From the NCBI GenBank assembly GCA_021793515.1, contig JAJYSP010000003.1:62001-126000 (forward strand): a stretch of DNA of 64,000 nucleotides, in the 5' to 3' direction. A model generated the notes under the pieces. It was not told the DNA's origin, did no database searches, and was given only the letters and a program-made list of their open reading frames with translations. The DNA is from Actinomycetes bacterium (GTDB taxonomy: Bacteria; Actinomycetota; Acidimicrobiia; Acidimicrobiales; RAAP-2). Of the stretch, positions 24,411 through 34,150 are shown piece by piece. Both the position numbers and the translations under genes were made by a program. Position 1 is the first letter of the stretch. Each line of letters starts with the position of its first letter.

Positions 24411-25874
24411 TCAGTGCTCCATGGTCGCGGCTCGAGGGAGTGAGAAGACGAATCGGGCCCCGCCACCCGGTACGGGCTCGCACCAGATGCGCTCGCCGTG
24501 GGCTTCGACGAAGGTCTTGGCGATGGTCAAACCCAGCCCGGAGCGCTCGCCCGATCCGGACGGCGAGAACCGGTCAAAGATCGACGACCGCATTCCTTCG
24601 GCGACGCCGGGACCCTCGTCGCTGACCGAGAGGACCAAAGTTCCGTCGCGCAGTCCGCCGCCCACGGTGATCGAGCTGGCGGGGGGCGAGTGGCGCCCGG
24701 CGTTGTCGAGCAGGTTGACGAGCACCTGGACGATGAGCAGACGGTCGATGTCCACGTTCGGCAGCGACTCGGCGATGTCGATCACGACGCGGTGCTCGCT
24801 CAGGGTCGAGCGCAGCGCGTTCACCGCGTCGCCCACCAGCGCTGCGACCGTGACCTCGTGTCGGCGCACCGTGAGCACGCCCGCCTCGATGCGCGTCATG
24901 TCGAGCAGATTGCTGACCAGCCGCGTGAGTCGGTCCGTTTCGACCTCGATCAGGTGATGCAGCTCTCGAGCGTCATCGGACGACAGCTCGTCCGCGCGTT
25001 CGGCCAGGGTGGACGACGCGACCTTGATCGTCGATAAGGGCGTTCGCAGGTCGTGCGAGACCGCGTCCATCAGACCGCGTCGCAACTTGTCGACCTCTTC
25101 GAGTACCTGGGTTCGCAACGCCCGTTCGCGCAGCTGGGCCCGTTCGAGCGCCAGTGCGGCATCGTTGGCGAAGGTGTCCAGGACACCGCGCTCGCCCTCG
25201 GTTACCGGAAGGCTTCGCATGGCGAGCATGCCGACCGGACGTCCCGACGCCGAGAGCACGACGGTGCGCAACTCGTCGTGACCGGTCGCGGACGTCCCGA
25301 CGCTCACCGGGACGCCGGACTCGGGGTTAAGGCTCCCGAGCTCGTCGTCGGTGAGCGGGTCTCCGGCGCTGGCGGCAACCGTGAGTCGACCGTTATTCAA
25401 GATGAGGAGTGTGACGCCCGAGAGCTGGAACGCGGACTGGGTGGCCGAGACGATCGTGGTGAGTAGCGTCTGGACGGGTTGGTCACCGACGAGGAGCTCA
25501 GAGAGTCGCCAGAGTTGGCGCATCACGTCATTCGCGCGTTGGGCCTCGGAGCGGGCACTGTCGAGCCTGGCGACTACCTGGGCGACCAAGAGCATCACGA
25601 CCGCGTAGACCCCGAGCGCCGTCCAGTTCTGCGGGGCGCCCACGCTGAGGGTCCGATAGGGCGGGATGAATTCGAAGTCATAGACGAGAAATCCCGCGAT
25701 CACGCTCACCGATCCGGCGAAGAAGCCACCCACAACGGCGCCAAAGACCACCGGAACGACGAGGATCAACGCGGCGGTCGAGATGCTGATGTGCGAGCGC
25801 AGGGGCAACAGCGCGCCACCGAGCGCGACGGTCGAGACGATCCCGATCGCTGAACCAACGAGGCGTCTGCGCAT
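24411..25874 (-). CDS. KdpD-type histidine kinase lacking the N-terminal sensor domains
   Basis: This 487-residue membrane kinase corresponds to the C-terminal half of KdpD. It has a DUF4118 bundle of four helices (residues ~8-105), a GAF-like domain (about 120-245), then HisKA with His274 in DAVSHDLRTPLST. A full HATPase_c domain follows, with VLVNLLDNAGRHSP, SDEGPGV and GLGLTIAKTFVEAHG. The KdpD ATP-binding sensor and Usp domains are missing; they occur in the separate protein at 31410. The kinase is probably catalytically competent and is coupled to kdpE. Confidence 0.88.
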   Translation of the reverse strand: MRRRLVGSAIGIVSTVALGGALLPLRSHISISTAALILVVPVVFGAVVGGFFAGSVSVIAGFLVYDFEFIPPYRTLSVGAPQNWTALGVYAVVMLLVAQVVARLDSARSEAQRANDVMRQLWRLSELLVGDQPVQTLLTTIVSATQSAFQLSGVTLLILNNGRLTVAASAGDPLTDDELGSLNPESGVPVSVGTSATGHDELRTVVLSASGRPVGMLAMRSLPVTEGERGVLDTFANDAALALERAQLRERALRTQVLEEVDKLRRGLMDAVSHDLRTPLSTIKVASSTLAERADELSSDDARELHHLIEVETDRLTRLVSNLLDMTRIEAGVLTVRRHEVTVAALVGDAVNALRSTLSEHRVVIDIAESLPNVDIDRLLIVQVLVNLLDNAGRHSPPASSITVGGGLRDGTLVLSVSDEGPGVAEGMRSSIFDRFSPSGSGERSGLGLTIAKTFVEAHGERIWCEPVPGGGARFVFSLPRAATMEH

Positions 25875-25919
25875 CGCCCCATTATCGTCCCACCGGCGAG
25901 GGCGCCCTTGGTCGCGACC

Positions 25920-25937
25920 GAATGAAGAAAGAATGAA
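25920..25937 (+). promoter_or_regulatory. Direct repeat, possible KdpE site before kdp genes
   Basis: GAATGAA occurs at 25920-25926 and again at 25931-25937, an 11-base period. Tandem half-sites with about one helical turn spacing are usual for OmpR/PhoB-family regulators. It lies in the 118-base divergent region between the kinase gene and the kdp structural genes. Confidence 0.4.
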
Positions 25938-25992
25938 GGGCTTCGCGCTCGATTCGAGATTCTGTTACGAAGTGAGCCCTGAAACTGGAGAC

Positions 25993-26076
25993 ATGGCGGA
26001 TTTCCTCTCGGTACTCGGCTTCATCGGGTTCACGCTTCTCATTCTCGGGCTCATCCGGATCTTGGACCGCGTATGA
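25993..26076 (+). CDS. Small single-span membrane peptide ahead of kdpF
   Basis: This 27-codon ORF begins MADFLSVLGFIGF and ends IRILDRV: one hydrophobic helix with a charged C-terminus. CTGGAG lies three bases before the ATG. Its stop overlaps the kdpF start as ATGA (26073-26076), which argues that it is translated. I do not recognise the peptide; a KdpF-like accessory role at the Kdp complex is inference from position and shape. Confidence 0.6.
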   Translation: MADFLSVLGFIGFTLLILGLIRILDRV

Positions 26077-26162
26077 CACCGACCCAGGCGATCTTGCTCG
26101 CGGTCGCGGTCGCGATCCTGCTGTACCTCGGTTACGCCATGTTCAAGCCCGAGAAGTTCTGA
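26073..26162 (+). CDS. kdpF: KdpF, small subunit of the potassium-transporting ATPase
   Basis: This 29-residue peptide has one membrane helix followed by YAMFKPEKF, the typical KdpF ending (aromatic, then a Lys/Arg-Pro-Glu-x-Phe tail). KdpF stabilises the KdpFABC complex, lying beside KdpA. The start overlaps the preceding small ORF by four bases and the stop overlaps the kdpA start by one base (TGATG at 26160-26164), so expression is tightly coupled. Confidence 0.85.
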   Translation: MTPTQAILLAVAVAILLYLGYAMFKPEKF

Positions 26163-27850
26163 TGGGCTTCTTCTTCACAATCCTCGCGCTCGTAGTCGCC
26201 CTCGGGCTCACCTGGCGCTACCTCGGCTCCTATATGGCGGCCGTCTTCGAGGGCCGTGTCCACTTCCTCAACGCTATCGAGCGACCCATCTACTGGTTGC
26301 TCTCGACGGGACCTTCGAAGGAGCAGACCTGGAAGCGCTACGCCGGGTCGATGATCGTCTTCTCAGGCGTGTCGCTCCTCTTCACCTACGCCATCGTGCG
26401 AATGCAGGGTTCGTTGCCGCTCAACCCCCAGCACCTGCATGGCGTGTCGCCGGCGTTGAGCTTCAACACGGCCGTGTCGTTCGTGACCAACACGAACTGG
26501 CAGAACTACGCCGGCGAGAGCACGATGTCGTACTTCTCCCAGATCGGTGCGCTGATGGTCCAGCAGTTCGTGACGCCGGCGGTCGGCATCGCGGCGGCGA
26601 TCGTGCTGGTGCGCGGCTTTTCGCGGCGTCACTCGCCGACCGTGGGGAACTTCTGGGTCGACATCACCCGTTGCCTGCTCTACGTGCTCGTGCCGATCGC
26701 CTTCGTCTTTGGTCTCGTGTTCGTCGCCGAGGGCGCGGTGCAGACCCTGGCCGGGACGCTCACCGTTCACGACGCGCTCAACGGTGTTACCCAGACAATC
26801 CCGCGCGGGCCGATCGGCTTCATGGAGTCCATCAAGCAGTTGGGCACCAACGGCGGTGGGTTCCTCAACGCCAACTCGGCAACGCCGTTCGAGAACCCGA
26901 CGGGGCTCACGAACTTCCTCTCGATCTACCTGGTGCTGTCGATCCCGGTCGCGCTCACCTACACCTTTGGCAAGATGGTCGGCAGCGTTCGTCACGGACT
27001 GGCCCTCTTGTCGGTCGTGGTCATCTTGTTCGGCGCGGTGGTTGGCCTCACGGCCACGGCCGAACACCAGAACAACCCGGCCGTCGCGGCGGCGGGGGTG
27101 CATTCGAGCGTCGGGAACACCGAAGGCAAGGAGGTGCGATTCGGTGACACCTCGTCGGCGCTGTTCGCGGTCGCCTCGACCAGCACCTCGACGGGCTCGG
27201 CGAACGCCGCCTACGACTCCTTCACCCCCCTCGGGGGCATGGGACTGCTCACGGGCATGATGCTCGGTGAAGTCTCCCCGGGTGGCGTGGGCAGCGGGCT
27301 CTACACGTTGTTGCTCTACGCGATCATCGCGGTCTTCATCGGCGGGCTCATGATCGGACGAACACCCGAGTACCTGGGCAAGAAGATCCAGGCGCGAGAG
27401 ATGAAACTCGCGGGGCTGGGAGCGCTGGTGATGCCAATCGCGGTGCTCGCCATCACCGCGATCGCGGTGTCAGTGTCTGCGGGCCGCTCGGGACCCCTCA
27501 ACGCCGGCCCCCACGGCTTCTCTGAGATCCTCTACGCCTTCACCTCCCAGGGCAACAACAATGGATCGGCGTTCGCCGGGCTGGCCGGCAACACGCCGTT
27601 CTATAACGTGGTCGGGGCCATCGAGATGCTGATCGGCCGCTTCGCGATCATGATCCCGGCGCTCGCCCTGGGCGGCGCACTCGCCGCGAAGGACGTGGTG
27701 CCCGAGTCCCTCGGCACCTTTCGCACGGACAACGCGATGTTCGTGGGTCTGACCATGGCCGTGGTCGTGATCATCGGCGGGCTGACGTTCTTCCCGGCCA
27801 TCTCCCTGGGGCCGATCGTCGAGCAGCTCAGTCACGGGAGGTTCTTCTGA
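26162..27850 (+). CDS. kdpA: Potassium-transporting ATPase subunit A
   Basis: This 562-residue channel-like subunit selects and passes K+ in the Kdp complex. The selectivity-filter regions of the four pore repeats are visible: [43 protein letters not shown] and [11 protein letters not shown]. Length is normal for the family. It is the first large gene of the kdpFABC operon, and the stop shares one base with the kdpB start. Confidence 0.97.
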   Translation: MGFFFTILALVVALGLTWRYLGSYMAAVFEGRVHFLNAIERPIYWLLSTGPSKEQTWKRYAGSMIVFSGVSLLFTYAIVRMQGSLPLNPQHLHGVSPALSFNTAVSFVTNTNWQNYAGESTMSYFSQIGALMVQQFVTPAVGIAAAIVLVRGFSRRHSPTVGNFWVDITRCLLYVLVPIAFVFGLVFVAEGAVQTLAGTLTVHDALNGVTQTIPRGPIGFMESIKQLGTNGGGFLNANSATPFENPTGLTNFLSIYLVLSIPVALTYTFGKMVGSVRHGLALLSVVVILFGAVVGLTATAEHQNNPAVAAAGVHSSVGNTEGKEVRFGDTSSALFAVASTSTSTGSANAAYDSFTPLGGMGLLTGMMLGEVSPGGVGSGLYTLLLYAIIAVFIGGLMIGRTPEYLGKKIQAREMKLAGLGALVMPIAVLAITAIAVSVSAGRSGPLNAGPHGFSEILYAFTSQGNNNGSAFAGLAGNTPFYNVVGAIEMLIGRFAIMIPALALGGALAAKDVVPESLGTFRTDNAMFVGLTMAVVVIIGGLTFFPAISLGPIVEQLSHGRFF

Positions 27851-29904
27851 TGAGCACCGTCGACCAGGTCACGGCGCCCACCGCCCGGCCCGTCGCCAAG
27901 GCGCGGGGGCTCTTTGACCCCGCGATCCTGCGCGACGCGCTGAAGGCGTCGGTGCGCAAGTTGAGCCCCGCCGTGCAGGTCCGCAACCCGGTCATGTTCG
28001 TGGTGCTCATCGGTTCGATCATCACCCTGATCGAGGCGGTCGCGCATCCGAGCACCTTCTCGTGGTCGATCACGGTCTGGCTCTTCCTCACGGTCATCTT
28101 CGCGAACTTCGCCGAGGCGATGGCCGAGGGCCGCGGCAAGGCCCAGGCCGACACGCTACGGCGTATGCGCTCAGAGGCTGAGGCCCGTCGCCTGAAGCCG
28201 GACGGGTCCGAGGAACTCGTGCCGGCGGCGAGCCTCGCCAAGGGCGACTGCGTCGTCTGTGAGGCCGGGGACGTCATCCCCTCGGACGGTGAGATCATCG
28301 AGGGCATCGCGTCGGTCGACGAGTCGGCCATCACCGGCGAGTCCGCGCCGGTCATCCGCGAGTCCGGTGGCGACCGCTCGGCGGTCACCGGAGGCACGAA
28401 GGTCCTGTCGGACCGGATTGTGGTGCGTATCACCGCCGAGCGGGGCCAGACCTTCATCGACCGCATGATCGGCCTCGTCGAAGGGGCGAACCGCCAGAAG
28501 ACCCCGAACGAGATTGCCCTGGCGATCCTGCTCGCGGTGTTGACGATTGTCTTCATCCCCGTGGTCGTCACCCTCGTGCCCTTCGCCGCCTACGCCGGCG
28601 CCACGGTCTCGGTGGTCACCCTAGTGGCCCTGCTCGTCTGTCTCATTCCGACCACTATCGGCGCGTTGCTCTCGGCCATCGGCATCGCCGGGATGGACCG
28701 TCTCGTCCAGCGCAATGTTCTGGCGATGAGCGGACGAGCCGTCGAGGCCGCCGGTGACGTGCAGACCCTGCTGCTCGACAAGACGGGCACCATCACCCTG
28801 GGCAATCGGATGGCGGCCAACTTCCTGCCCGTCGGCGCCCACAGCGAGCGTGACGTCGCCGACGTCGCCCAGCTGGCCTCGCTCGCCGACGAGACGCCCG
28901 AGGGGCGCTCGGTGGTCGTACTCGCAAAGGAGCGCTTCGACATCCGCGAACGGCGGCTCGAGGCGGGTCACCACTTCGTCCCCTTCACCGCGACGACTCG
29001 CATGTCGGGGTTGGACCTGGGTGAGCGCCAGATCAGGAAGGGCGCCGGCGACTCGGTCAAGCGGTGGGTGGTCGAGCAGGGCGGGACCGTGCCACCCGAG
29101 CTCGACGCGATCGTGGAGCGGGTATCGCGCCTCGGTTCGACGCCCCTCGTCGTGGCGGACGGTTCCGACGTGGTGGGCGTCATCGAGTTGAAGGATGTCG
29201 TGAAGCAGGGCATCCGCGAGAAGTTTGGCCAGATGCGTCGCATGGGCATCCGAACCGTCATGATCACGGGCGACAACCCCCTTACGGCGGCCGCGATCGC
29301 CCAGGAGGCCGGTGTCGACGACTTCCTCGCCGAGGCCACGCCCGAGGCCAAGATGGCGCTGATCAAGCGTGAGCAAGAGGGCGGCAAGCTCGTCGCCATG
29401 ACCGGTGACGGCACCAATGACGCGCCCGCCCTGGCCCAGGCCGACGTCGGGGTGGCCATGAACACGGGAACGACGGCCGCCAAGGAGGCGGGCAACATGG
29501 TGGACCTCGACTCGAATCCCACCAAGCTCATCGACATCGTCGAGATCGGCAAGCAGCTGCTGATCACCCGTGGGGCGCTCACCACCTTCTCCATCGCCAA
29601 CGACGTCGCGAAGTACTTCGCGATCATCCCGGCACTCTTTGTCGCTACGTACCCCCAGCTCGGCGCGCTCAACATCATGCGCCTGCACAGCCCCCAGAGC
29701 GCGATCCTGTCGGCGGTCATCTTCAACGCGCTGGTCATCGTGGCGCTCATCCCGCTCGCCCTGCGCGGGGTGAAGTTTCGCGCGTCGGATTCGGCCTCGA
29801 TCCTGCGGCGCAACGTGTTGATCTACGGCGTGGGCGGGGTGATCGTGCCCTTCGTCTTCATCAAGCTGATCGACCTCGTGCTGGTCGCCCTGCACGCCTA
29901 CTAA
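27850..29904 (+). CDS. kdpB: Potassium-transporting P-type ATPase subunit B
   Basis: This 684-residue P-type ATPase powers K+ uptake. It has the actuator loop ITGESAPV, the phosphorylated aspartate Asp310 in [12 protein letters not shown], the N-domain, and the hinge motif [16 protein letters not shown]. The membrane segment [17 protein letters not shown] carries the PTTIG-type motif of KdpB, and the C-terminal helices are complete. ATG 27850 overlaps the kdpA stop by one base. Confidence 0.97.
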   Translation: MSTVDQVTAPTARPVAKARGLFDPAILRDALKASVRKLSPAVQVRNPVMFVVLIGSIITLIEAVAHPSTFSWSITVWLFLTVIFANFAEAMAEGRGKAQADTLRRMRSEAEARRLKPDGSEELVPAASLAKGDCVVCEAGDVIPSDGEIIEGIASVDESAITGESAPVIRESGGDRSAVTGGTKVLSDRIVVRITAERGQTFIDRMIGLVEGANRQKTPNEIALAILLAVLTIVFIPVVVTLVPFAAYAGATVSVVTLVALLVCLIPTTIGALLSAIGIAGMDRLVQRNVLAMSGRAVEAAGDVQTLLLDKTGTITLGNRMAANFLPVGAHSERDVADVAQLASLADETPEGRSVVVLAKERFDIRERRLEAGHHFVPFTATTRMSGLDLGERQIRKGAGDSVKRWVVEQGGTVPPELDAIVERVSRLGSTPLVVADGSDVVGVIELKDVVKQGIREKFGQMRRMGIRTVMITGDNPLTAAAIAQEAGVDDFLAEATPEAKMALIKREQEGGKLVAMTGDGTNDAPALAQADVGVAMNTGTTAAKEAGNMVDLDSNPTKLIDIVEIGKQLLITRGALTTFSIANDVAKYFAIIPALFVATYPQLGALNIMRLHSPQSAILSAVIFNALVIVALIPLALRGVKFRASDSASILRRNVLIYGVGGVIVPFVFIKLIDLVLVALHAY

Positions 29905-29915
29905 GGAGAATCTCA

Positions 29916-30515
29916 ATGCTGCTCCTACGTCGCTCGTTCACGATGGCGGTGATCTGTCTCGTGCTGTTCGGCTTCGTGTACGCGCTCGCGGGCACGGGGC
30001 TCGCCCAGCTCGCCTTCCGGGGTCAGGCCAATGGGTCGCTGACGCCCAACGGATCGCTGCTCATCGGCCAGAACTGGTCGAGCTCGCGGTGGTTTCACGG
30101 CCGTCCCGATGACACGGGGCCGTACGCGACGAACGTGGCCACGGGGGTCGCCGGCGGCGACAACCCGCTCGTCGCCAACGGCGTCGCCGGGGGGTCCGGG
30201 GCGACGCAACTCGGGCCGCGCTCCAAGACCCTGCTCGCGGACACGAGGGCGCTCGTGGCCTACTGGCGCGCCCGCGGCGTCACGCCGACGCCCGACCTCG
30301 TGACCACGTCGGGCAGTGGCTATGACCCGGACATCTCGCCGATGGACGCCACGGTCCAGATACCGATGGTCGCCCGGGCGACCGGCGTCGCGCCGCGCCA
30401 ACTGCGTCGGCTCATCGCGAGCCAGACGCACGGACCCCAGTGGGGGTTCCTGGGCTCGAGCTACATCGACGTGCTCGGCCTCAACGAGGCGCTCGCGCGC
30501 CTGGAGCGAGGATGA
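29916..30515 (+). CDS. kdpC: Potassium-transporting ATPase subunit C
   Basis: This 199-residue subunit has one N-terminal membrane helix (about residues 9-31) and an extracytoplasmic domain. Family features are GQNWSSSRWFHGRPD, TTSGSGYDPDISP and GVAPRQLRRLI. It stabilises the complex and aids high-affinity transport. TAAGGAGAA overlaps the kdpB stop and sits before the ATG. The stop overlaps the next start as ATGA (30512-30515). Confidence 0.96.
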   Translation: MLLLRRSFTMAVICLVLFGFVYALAGTGLAQLAFRGQANGSLTPNGSLLIGQNWSSSRWFHGRPDDTGPYATNVATGVAGGDNPLVANGVAGGSGATQLGPRSKTLLADTRALVAYWRARGVTPTPDLVTTSGSGYDPDISPMDATVQIPMVARATGVAPRQLRRLIASQTHGPQWGFLGSSYIDVLGLNEALARLERG

Positions 30516-31318
30516 CGGCGCCCGCCCACCCCACGGGCCCGCCGGCCCGGTCACCCACCGCGCGGGCCGTCGCGTGGTTCGCTCGGCGTCGTCGCGGCCT
30601 CGTCGTCCTCGTCGCGGTGGTGGCACCACTCGCCCTCGCCGCCGCATTCGTCTCGTTTCGTCAGTCGCTGACCACCGTCGCCGCCGCCTTCGCCTTCGTG
30701 GTGCTCGAGGTGATCGTCTCGGTTGTGGGCAGTCGCCTCGCCGGTGCCCTCGTCAGCCTCTCGTCGGCGTTGTGGTTCGACGTCTTCCTCGCTCCGCCCT
30801 ACGGGCGCCTGGCCATTAGCCATCGACCCGACCTGGAGGCGGCGATCGGGCTGATCGTCGTCGGTGTCGTGGTGAGCGAACTCGCCGCGAGGAGCCGGCA
30901 CCACCGTCGAGCCTCGGGCGAAGAGTCGGACTTCGTGTCGATGGTCCACGAGATCGCGACCCTGGCCGCGGGCCCGGCGCCGGTAGACGACGTGATCGCC
31001 CAGGCCTGCGTGGCGTTGCGCGAGGTGTTGTCGCTGCGGGGCTGTCGCTTCGAGTCCGGCCCCCTCGGCCCCGCCCTCGCGCGCATCGTCTCGAACGGCG
31101 AGGTCGAGCACGTCGGGCTGCAGTGGCCCGTGGGTGAGATCGGGATCCCGGGACCCGAGGCCGAGCTGCCGGTGCAGTGGCGCGGACGTGTGGCGGGCCG
31201 GTTCGTGGTCACGCCGACCCCGGGGCTGAGCGTGTCACTCGAACGCCGCGTCGTCGCCGTCGTGCTCAGCGAGATCGTCGCGGCCGCTGTCGACCATCGT
31301 GAATCGGTGCACTCGTGA
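30512..31318 (+). CDS. DUF4118 membrane protein of the kdp operon (no kinase domain)
   Basis: This 268-residue protein has a DUF4118-like bundle of about four helices (residues 25-130, ending before ELAARSRHHRRAS). A soluble, GAF-like region of about 130 residues follows. There is no H-box or ATPase domain, so it resembles the middle of KdpD alone. It starts within the kdpC stop (ATGA) and ends about 90 bases before the KdpD-like gene. It may help the neighbouring sensor proteins detect potassium or turgor, but that is inference. The family call rests on helix pattern and context. Confidence 0.65.
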   Translation: MTAPAHPTGPPARSPTARAVAWFARRRRGLVVLVAVVAPLALAAAFVSFRQSLTTVAAAFAFVVLEVIVSVVGSRLAGALVSLSSALWFDVFLAPPYGRLAISHRPDLEAAIGLIVVGVVVSELAARSRHHRRASGEESDFVSMVHEIATLAAGPAPVDDVIAQACVALREVLSLRGCRFESGPLGPALARIVSNGEVEHVGLQWPVGEIGIPGPEAELPVQWRGRVAGRFVVTPTPGLSVSLERRVVAVVLSEIVAAAVDHRESVHS

Positions 31319-31409
31319 TCGCGTCGCGCGTCGGACCCCGGGCCTCGACGCGGCCGGGTCGGTCGGGTCCTCCCGGCTCGACGCACGGGCGGGCGGGAGC
31401 CGCGTAGCC

Positions 31410-33899
31410 ATGGCCCGCGGACAGCTGCGCGTCTATCTGGGCTCGGCCCCGGGCGTCGGCAAGACCTATCGGATGTTGGACGAGGGCTGGCGGCGCAAGG
31501 GGCGCGGGACCGACGTCGTCATCGGCTTCGTCGAGACCCACGGTCGACCGCTGACCGAAGCGCAGTTGCGTGACATCGAGATCGTGCCACGCACCTCGCG
31601 CGAGTACCGAGGGGCGCGATTCGACGAGATGGACCTCGAGGCCATCCTCGCCCGGTCGCCCAAGGTCGTGCTCGTCGACGAACTCGCCCACACCAACGTG
31701 CCGGGCGGTCGTCACGCCAAGCGCTGGCAGGACGTCGAAGACTTGCTCGACGCCGGGGTGGACGTGATCACCACGGTCAACATCCAGCACCTCGAGTCGG
31801 TCAACGACGTCGTCGAGAAGATCACCGGCGTCACCCAGCAGGAGACGGTGCCCGACGTGATCGTGCGCCGCGCTGAGCAGGTCGAGCTCGTGGACATCAC
31901 ACCCGAGGCGCTGCGCCGGCGCATGGCCCACGGCAACATCTACACCGCGGACAAGATCGACGCGTCGCTCTCCAACTACTTCCGCACGGGCAACCTGAGC
32001 GCGCTGCGCGAGATCGCCCTGCTGTGGCTCGCCGATCGAGTGGAGGACGCGCTGCAGCGCTACCAGCAGGACCACGACATCGACAAGACGTGGGAGACGC
32101 GCGAGCGCCTCATCGTCGGCGTCACCGGCACGGCGGTCGACGAAATCCTCCTGCGTCGAGCCGCGCGAATCGCGTCGCGCAACGGCGCGGCACTGCTCGC
32201 GGTGCACGTGGTCAACGCCGACGGGCTGCACCAGCCGCTGCTCGACACGTCGGTCGCGCGCGGGCTCGTCGAGGAGTTTGGCGGCAGCTACCACGAGATC
32301 GTCGACGACGACGTCGCCACGGCCCTGGTCTCGTTCGCCCGCTCGGAGCGAGGCACGCAGATCGTGCTGGGCGCCAGTCGTCCACGCGGCGCGCTACGTC
32401 GGATGAGCGGGGTGGTCGAGAAGGTCCTGCGCCACGCGCGCGACCTCGACGTGCACATCATCGCGGTCGGCGCCGAGCGGCCCGTGCGTGTGCGCGCCCG
32501 CCGTGCCAAGCGCCGCGTGAGCTCGCGCCGCGTGGCGCTCGCACTCGTCGTGGGCGCGTTCGCCATGACGGTGGTCACGATCGTGATGGCCAGTGTGCGC
32601 GGTGACCTCTCGCTCTCAACGGAGATCCTGGTCTATCTCGTCGTCGTGATGGCGCTGAGCTCGTGGGGCGGTGCGCTCGTCGGCGTCGTCGGGGCCCTCG
32701 CCGCGGCGGGACTCGAGAACTACTACTTCGTCGCGCCGCTGCACGCCCTCGAGGTCTCGCGGCCCGACGACGTGGTGTCGCTCGTCGTCTTCTTGTTGTT
32801 CGCCGTCGGGGCGAGCCTCGTCGTCGATCGTTTCACCCACCAGTCCAACGAGGCCGATCGCGCGCGGTCCGAGGCCGAGATCCTGGCGCGGGCGGTCGCG
32901 GACGGGACGGGCTCGCACCGCGACCTGCTCGTTCTGCTCGACACCCTGCGAACGGTGTTCGCCGCGTCGGGCGTCGCGGTACTCAAACGGGCGAGCGATG
33001 GGTGGCGGACCGACCTCGTGAGCGGTGTGGAGCCCGACCCCGCCGCTTCGACGAACCGGTTCGTCGTCGGTGAGGACTACGTGCTGGTGCTCGAGGGCGT
33101 GCACCTCGACGCGCAGGACCGCCAACTGGTCGAGGCGTTCGCCGGTCGTATCGCGGCGGGCCTGCGCTCGATCGTCATCGCCGAAGACGCGGCCCAACTG
33201 CGCGTCATCGCCGAAGCCGAGGCACTGCGGATGGGGACGCTGCGCTCGGTGTCCCGAGACCTGGGGGCGTCACTCGACGCGATACACACGAAGCTCGACG
33301 GACTCCTGCACGAGGCACCGTTGCGCTCGACGACGCAGTTGCGCTCGGACATCCAGGCGATCGAGGCGGACGTACAGCGCCTTCATCGGCTCCACGCCAA
33401 CCTGCGCGACGTCGGGCGACTCGAGACGGGCAATGTCGCGCCGAGACCGACCACCGTCTCGGCCCGTGCGTTGGTGCGACGTTCACTGCGTTCGGTCGAC
33501 ACGCGGGGACGCACCGTCGCGCTCGACGTCGCCGCGGACCTGCCCCCGTTCACGACCGATCTCGAGATGGCCGTTCGCGCGATCGAGGTAGTGCTCAACA
33601 ACGCGTGCCGCTTCAGTCCGCCCGACCAGCCGGTGCGGGTCACCGCGGGCGTCGCGGGTGACGTGCTCGAGATCCTCGTAATCGACCGAGGACCCGGCAT
33701 GACCGTCGAACAGCGCGCGGCCGTCTTGGACCCGCTGCAGTGGTCGGGCGAGCAGTCGGGGGCCGACCTGGGCCTGACCGTCGCCTCGGGCTTCCTCAAC
33801 CTGCTCGGCGGACGGCTTCGTTTCGAGGACACCCCGACCGGTGGGCTCACCGTGGCCCTCGAGTTTCCGTTGTTCGAGATGGACGCCCCGACGTCGTGA
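31410..33899 (+). CDS. kdpD: KdpD-like sensor with a degenerate kinase core
   Basis: This 829-residue protein has the full KdpD layout. The N-terminal KdpD sensor ATPase (residues ~1-215) shows Walker A GSAPGVGKTYRML and LVDELAHTNVPG. A Usp-like domain follows (about 235-360; ERLIVGVTGT), then four membrane helices (about 375-470), a GAF-like region and a kinase core. The H-box reads SVSRDLGASL, placing Arg616 where the phospho-acceptor His belongs, and the GLGLT motif of the ATPase domain is weakened to ADLGLTVASG. Autophosphorylation is therefore unlikely. ATG 31410 follows GGGCGGGAG; a longer frame opens at 31299. The separate kinase at 24411 may supply catalysis. Confidence 0.88.
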   Translation: MARGQLRVYLGSAPGVGKTYRMLDEGWRRKGRGTDVVIGFVETHGRPLTEAQLRDIEIVPRTSREYRGARFDEMDLEAILARSPKVVLVDELAHTNVPGGRHAKRWQDVEDLLDAGVDVITTVNIQHLESVNDVVEKITGVTQQETVPDVIVRRAEQVELVDITPEALRRRMAHGNIYTADKIDASLSNYFRTGNLSALREIALLWLADRVEDALQRYQQDHDIDKTWETRERLIVGVTGTAVDEILLRRAARIASRNGAALLAVHVVNADGLHQPLLDTSVARGLVEEFGGSYHEIVDDDVATALVSFARSERGTQIVLGASRPRGALRRMSGVVEKVLRHARDLDVHIIAVGAERPVRVRARRAKRRVSSRRVALALVVGAFAMTVVTIVMASVRGDLSLSTEILVYLVVVMALSSWGGALVGVVGALAAAGLENYYFVAPLHALEVSRPDDVVSLVVFLLFAVGASLVVDRFTHQSNEADRARSEAEILARAVADGTGSHRDLLVLLDTLRTVFAASGVAVLKRASDGWRTDLVSGVEPDPAASTNRFVVGEDYVLVLEGVHLDAQDRQLVEAFAGRIAAGLRSIVIAEDAAQLRVIAEAEALRMGTLRSVSRDLGASLDAIHTKLDGLLHEAPLRSTTQLRSDIQAIEADVQRLHRLHANLRDVGRLETGNVAPRPTTVSARALVRRSLRSVDTRGRTVALDVAADLPPFTTDLEMAVRAIEVVLNNACRFSPPDQPVRVTAGVAGDVLEILVIDRGPGMTVEQRAAVLDPLQWSGEQSGADLGLTVASGFLNLLGGRLRFEDTPTGGLTVALEFPLFEMDAPTS

Positions 33900-34096
33900 T
33901 CACGTCGACCGCGTCGCGTAGGCGACGAGCCACGAATCTGGCGGGTCACGACTCGAGGACGCTGGTCTGGTCGAGTGACGAACACGGGTGGGGTGACCAC
34001 ACTCACGGTGCACCTCCGATGGGCTCGGTCGCACGCAGTACAGTCCGTCCCAGTACCGAATCATCGGTGCTGACGACCGTCGATAAAGAGGTCCAC

Positions 34097-34150
34097 ATGT
34101 CAGGTGAGGTGGAAGTTCGATCAGCGCGGATCGCGGGGGCTGTCTCGTGA
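34097..34150 (+). CDS. Possible 17-codon leader ORF coupled to the hydroxy-acid dehydrogenase
   Basis: AAAGAGG (34085-34091) sits five bases before ATG 34097. The short frame MSGEVEVRSARIAGAVS ends in a TGA that overlaps the GTG start of the next gene as GTGA (34147-34150). The arrangement suggests translational coupling. The peptide itself matches nothing I know. Confidence 0.4.
   Translation: MSGEVEVRSARIAGAVS

Noticed and set aside
25875-25992. A c-di-AMP (ydaO-type) riboswitch before the kdp operon.
   Set aside because: The leader is only 118 bases including the promoter, too short, and shows no matching structure.
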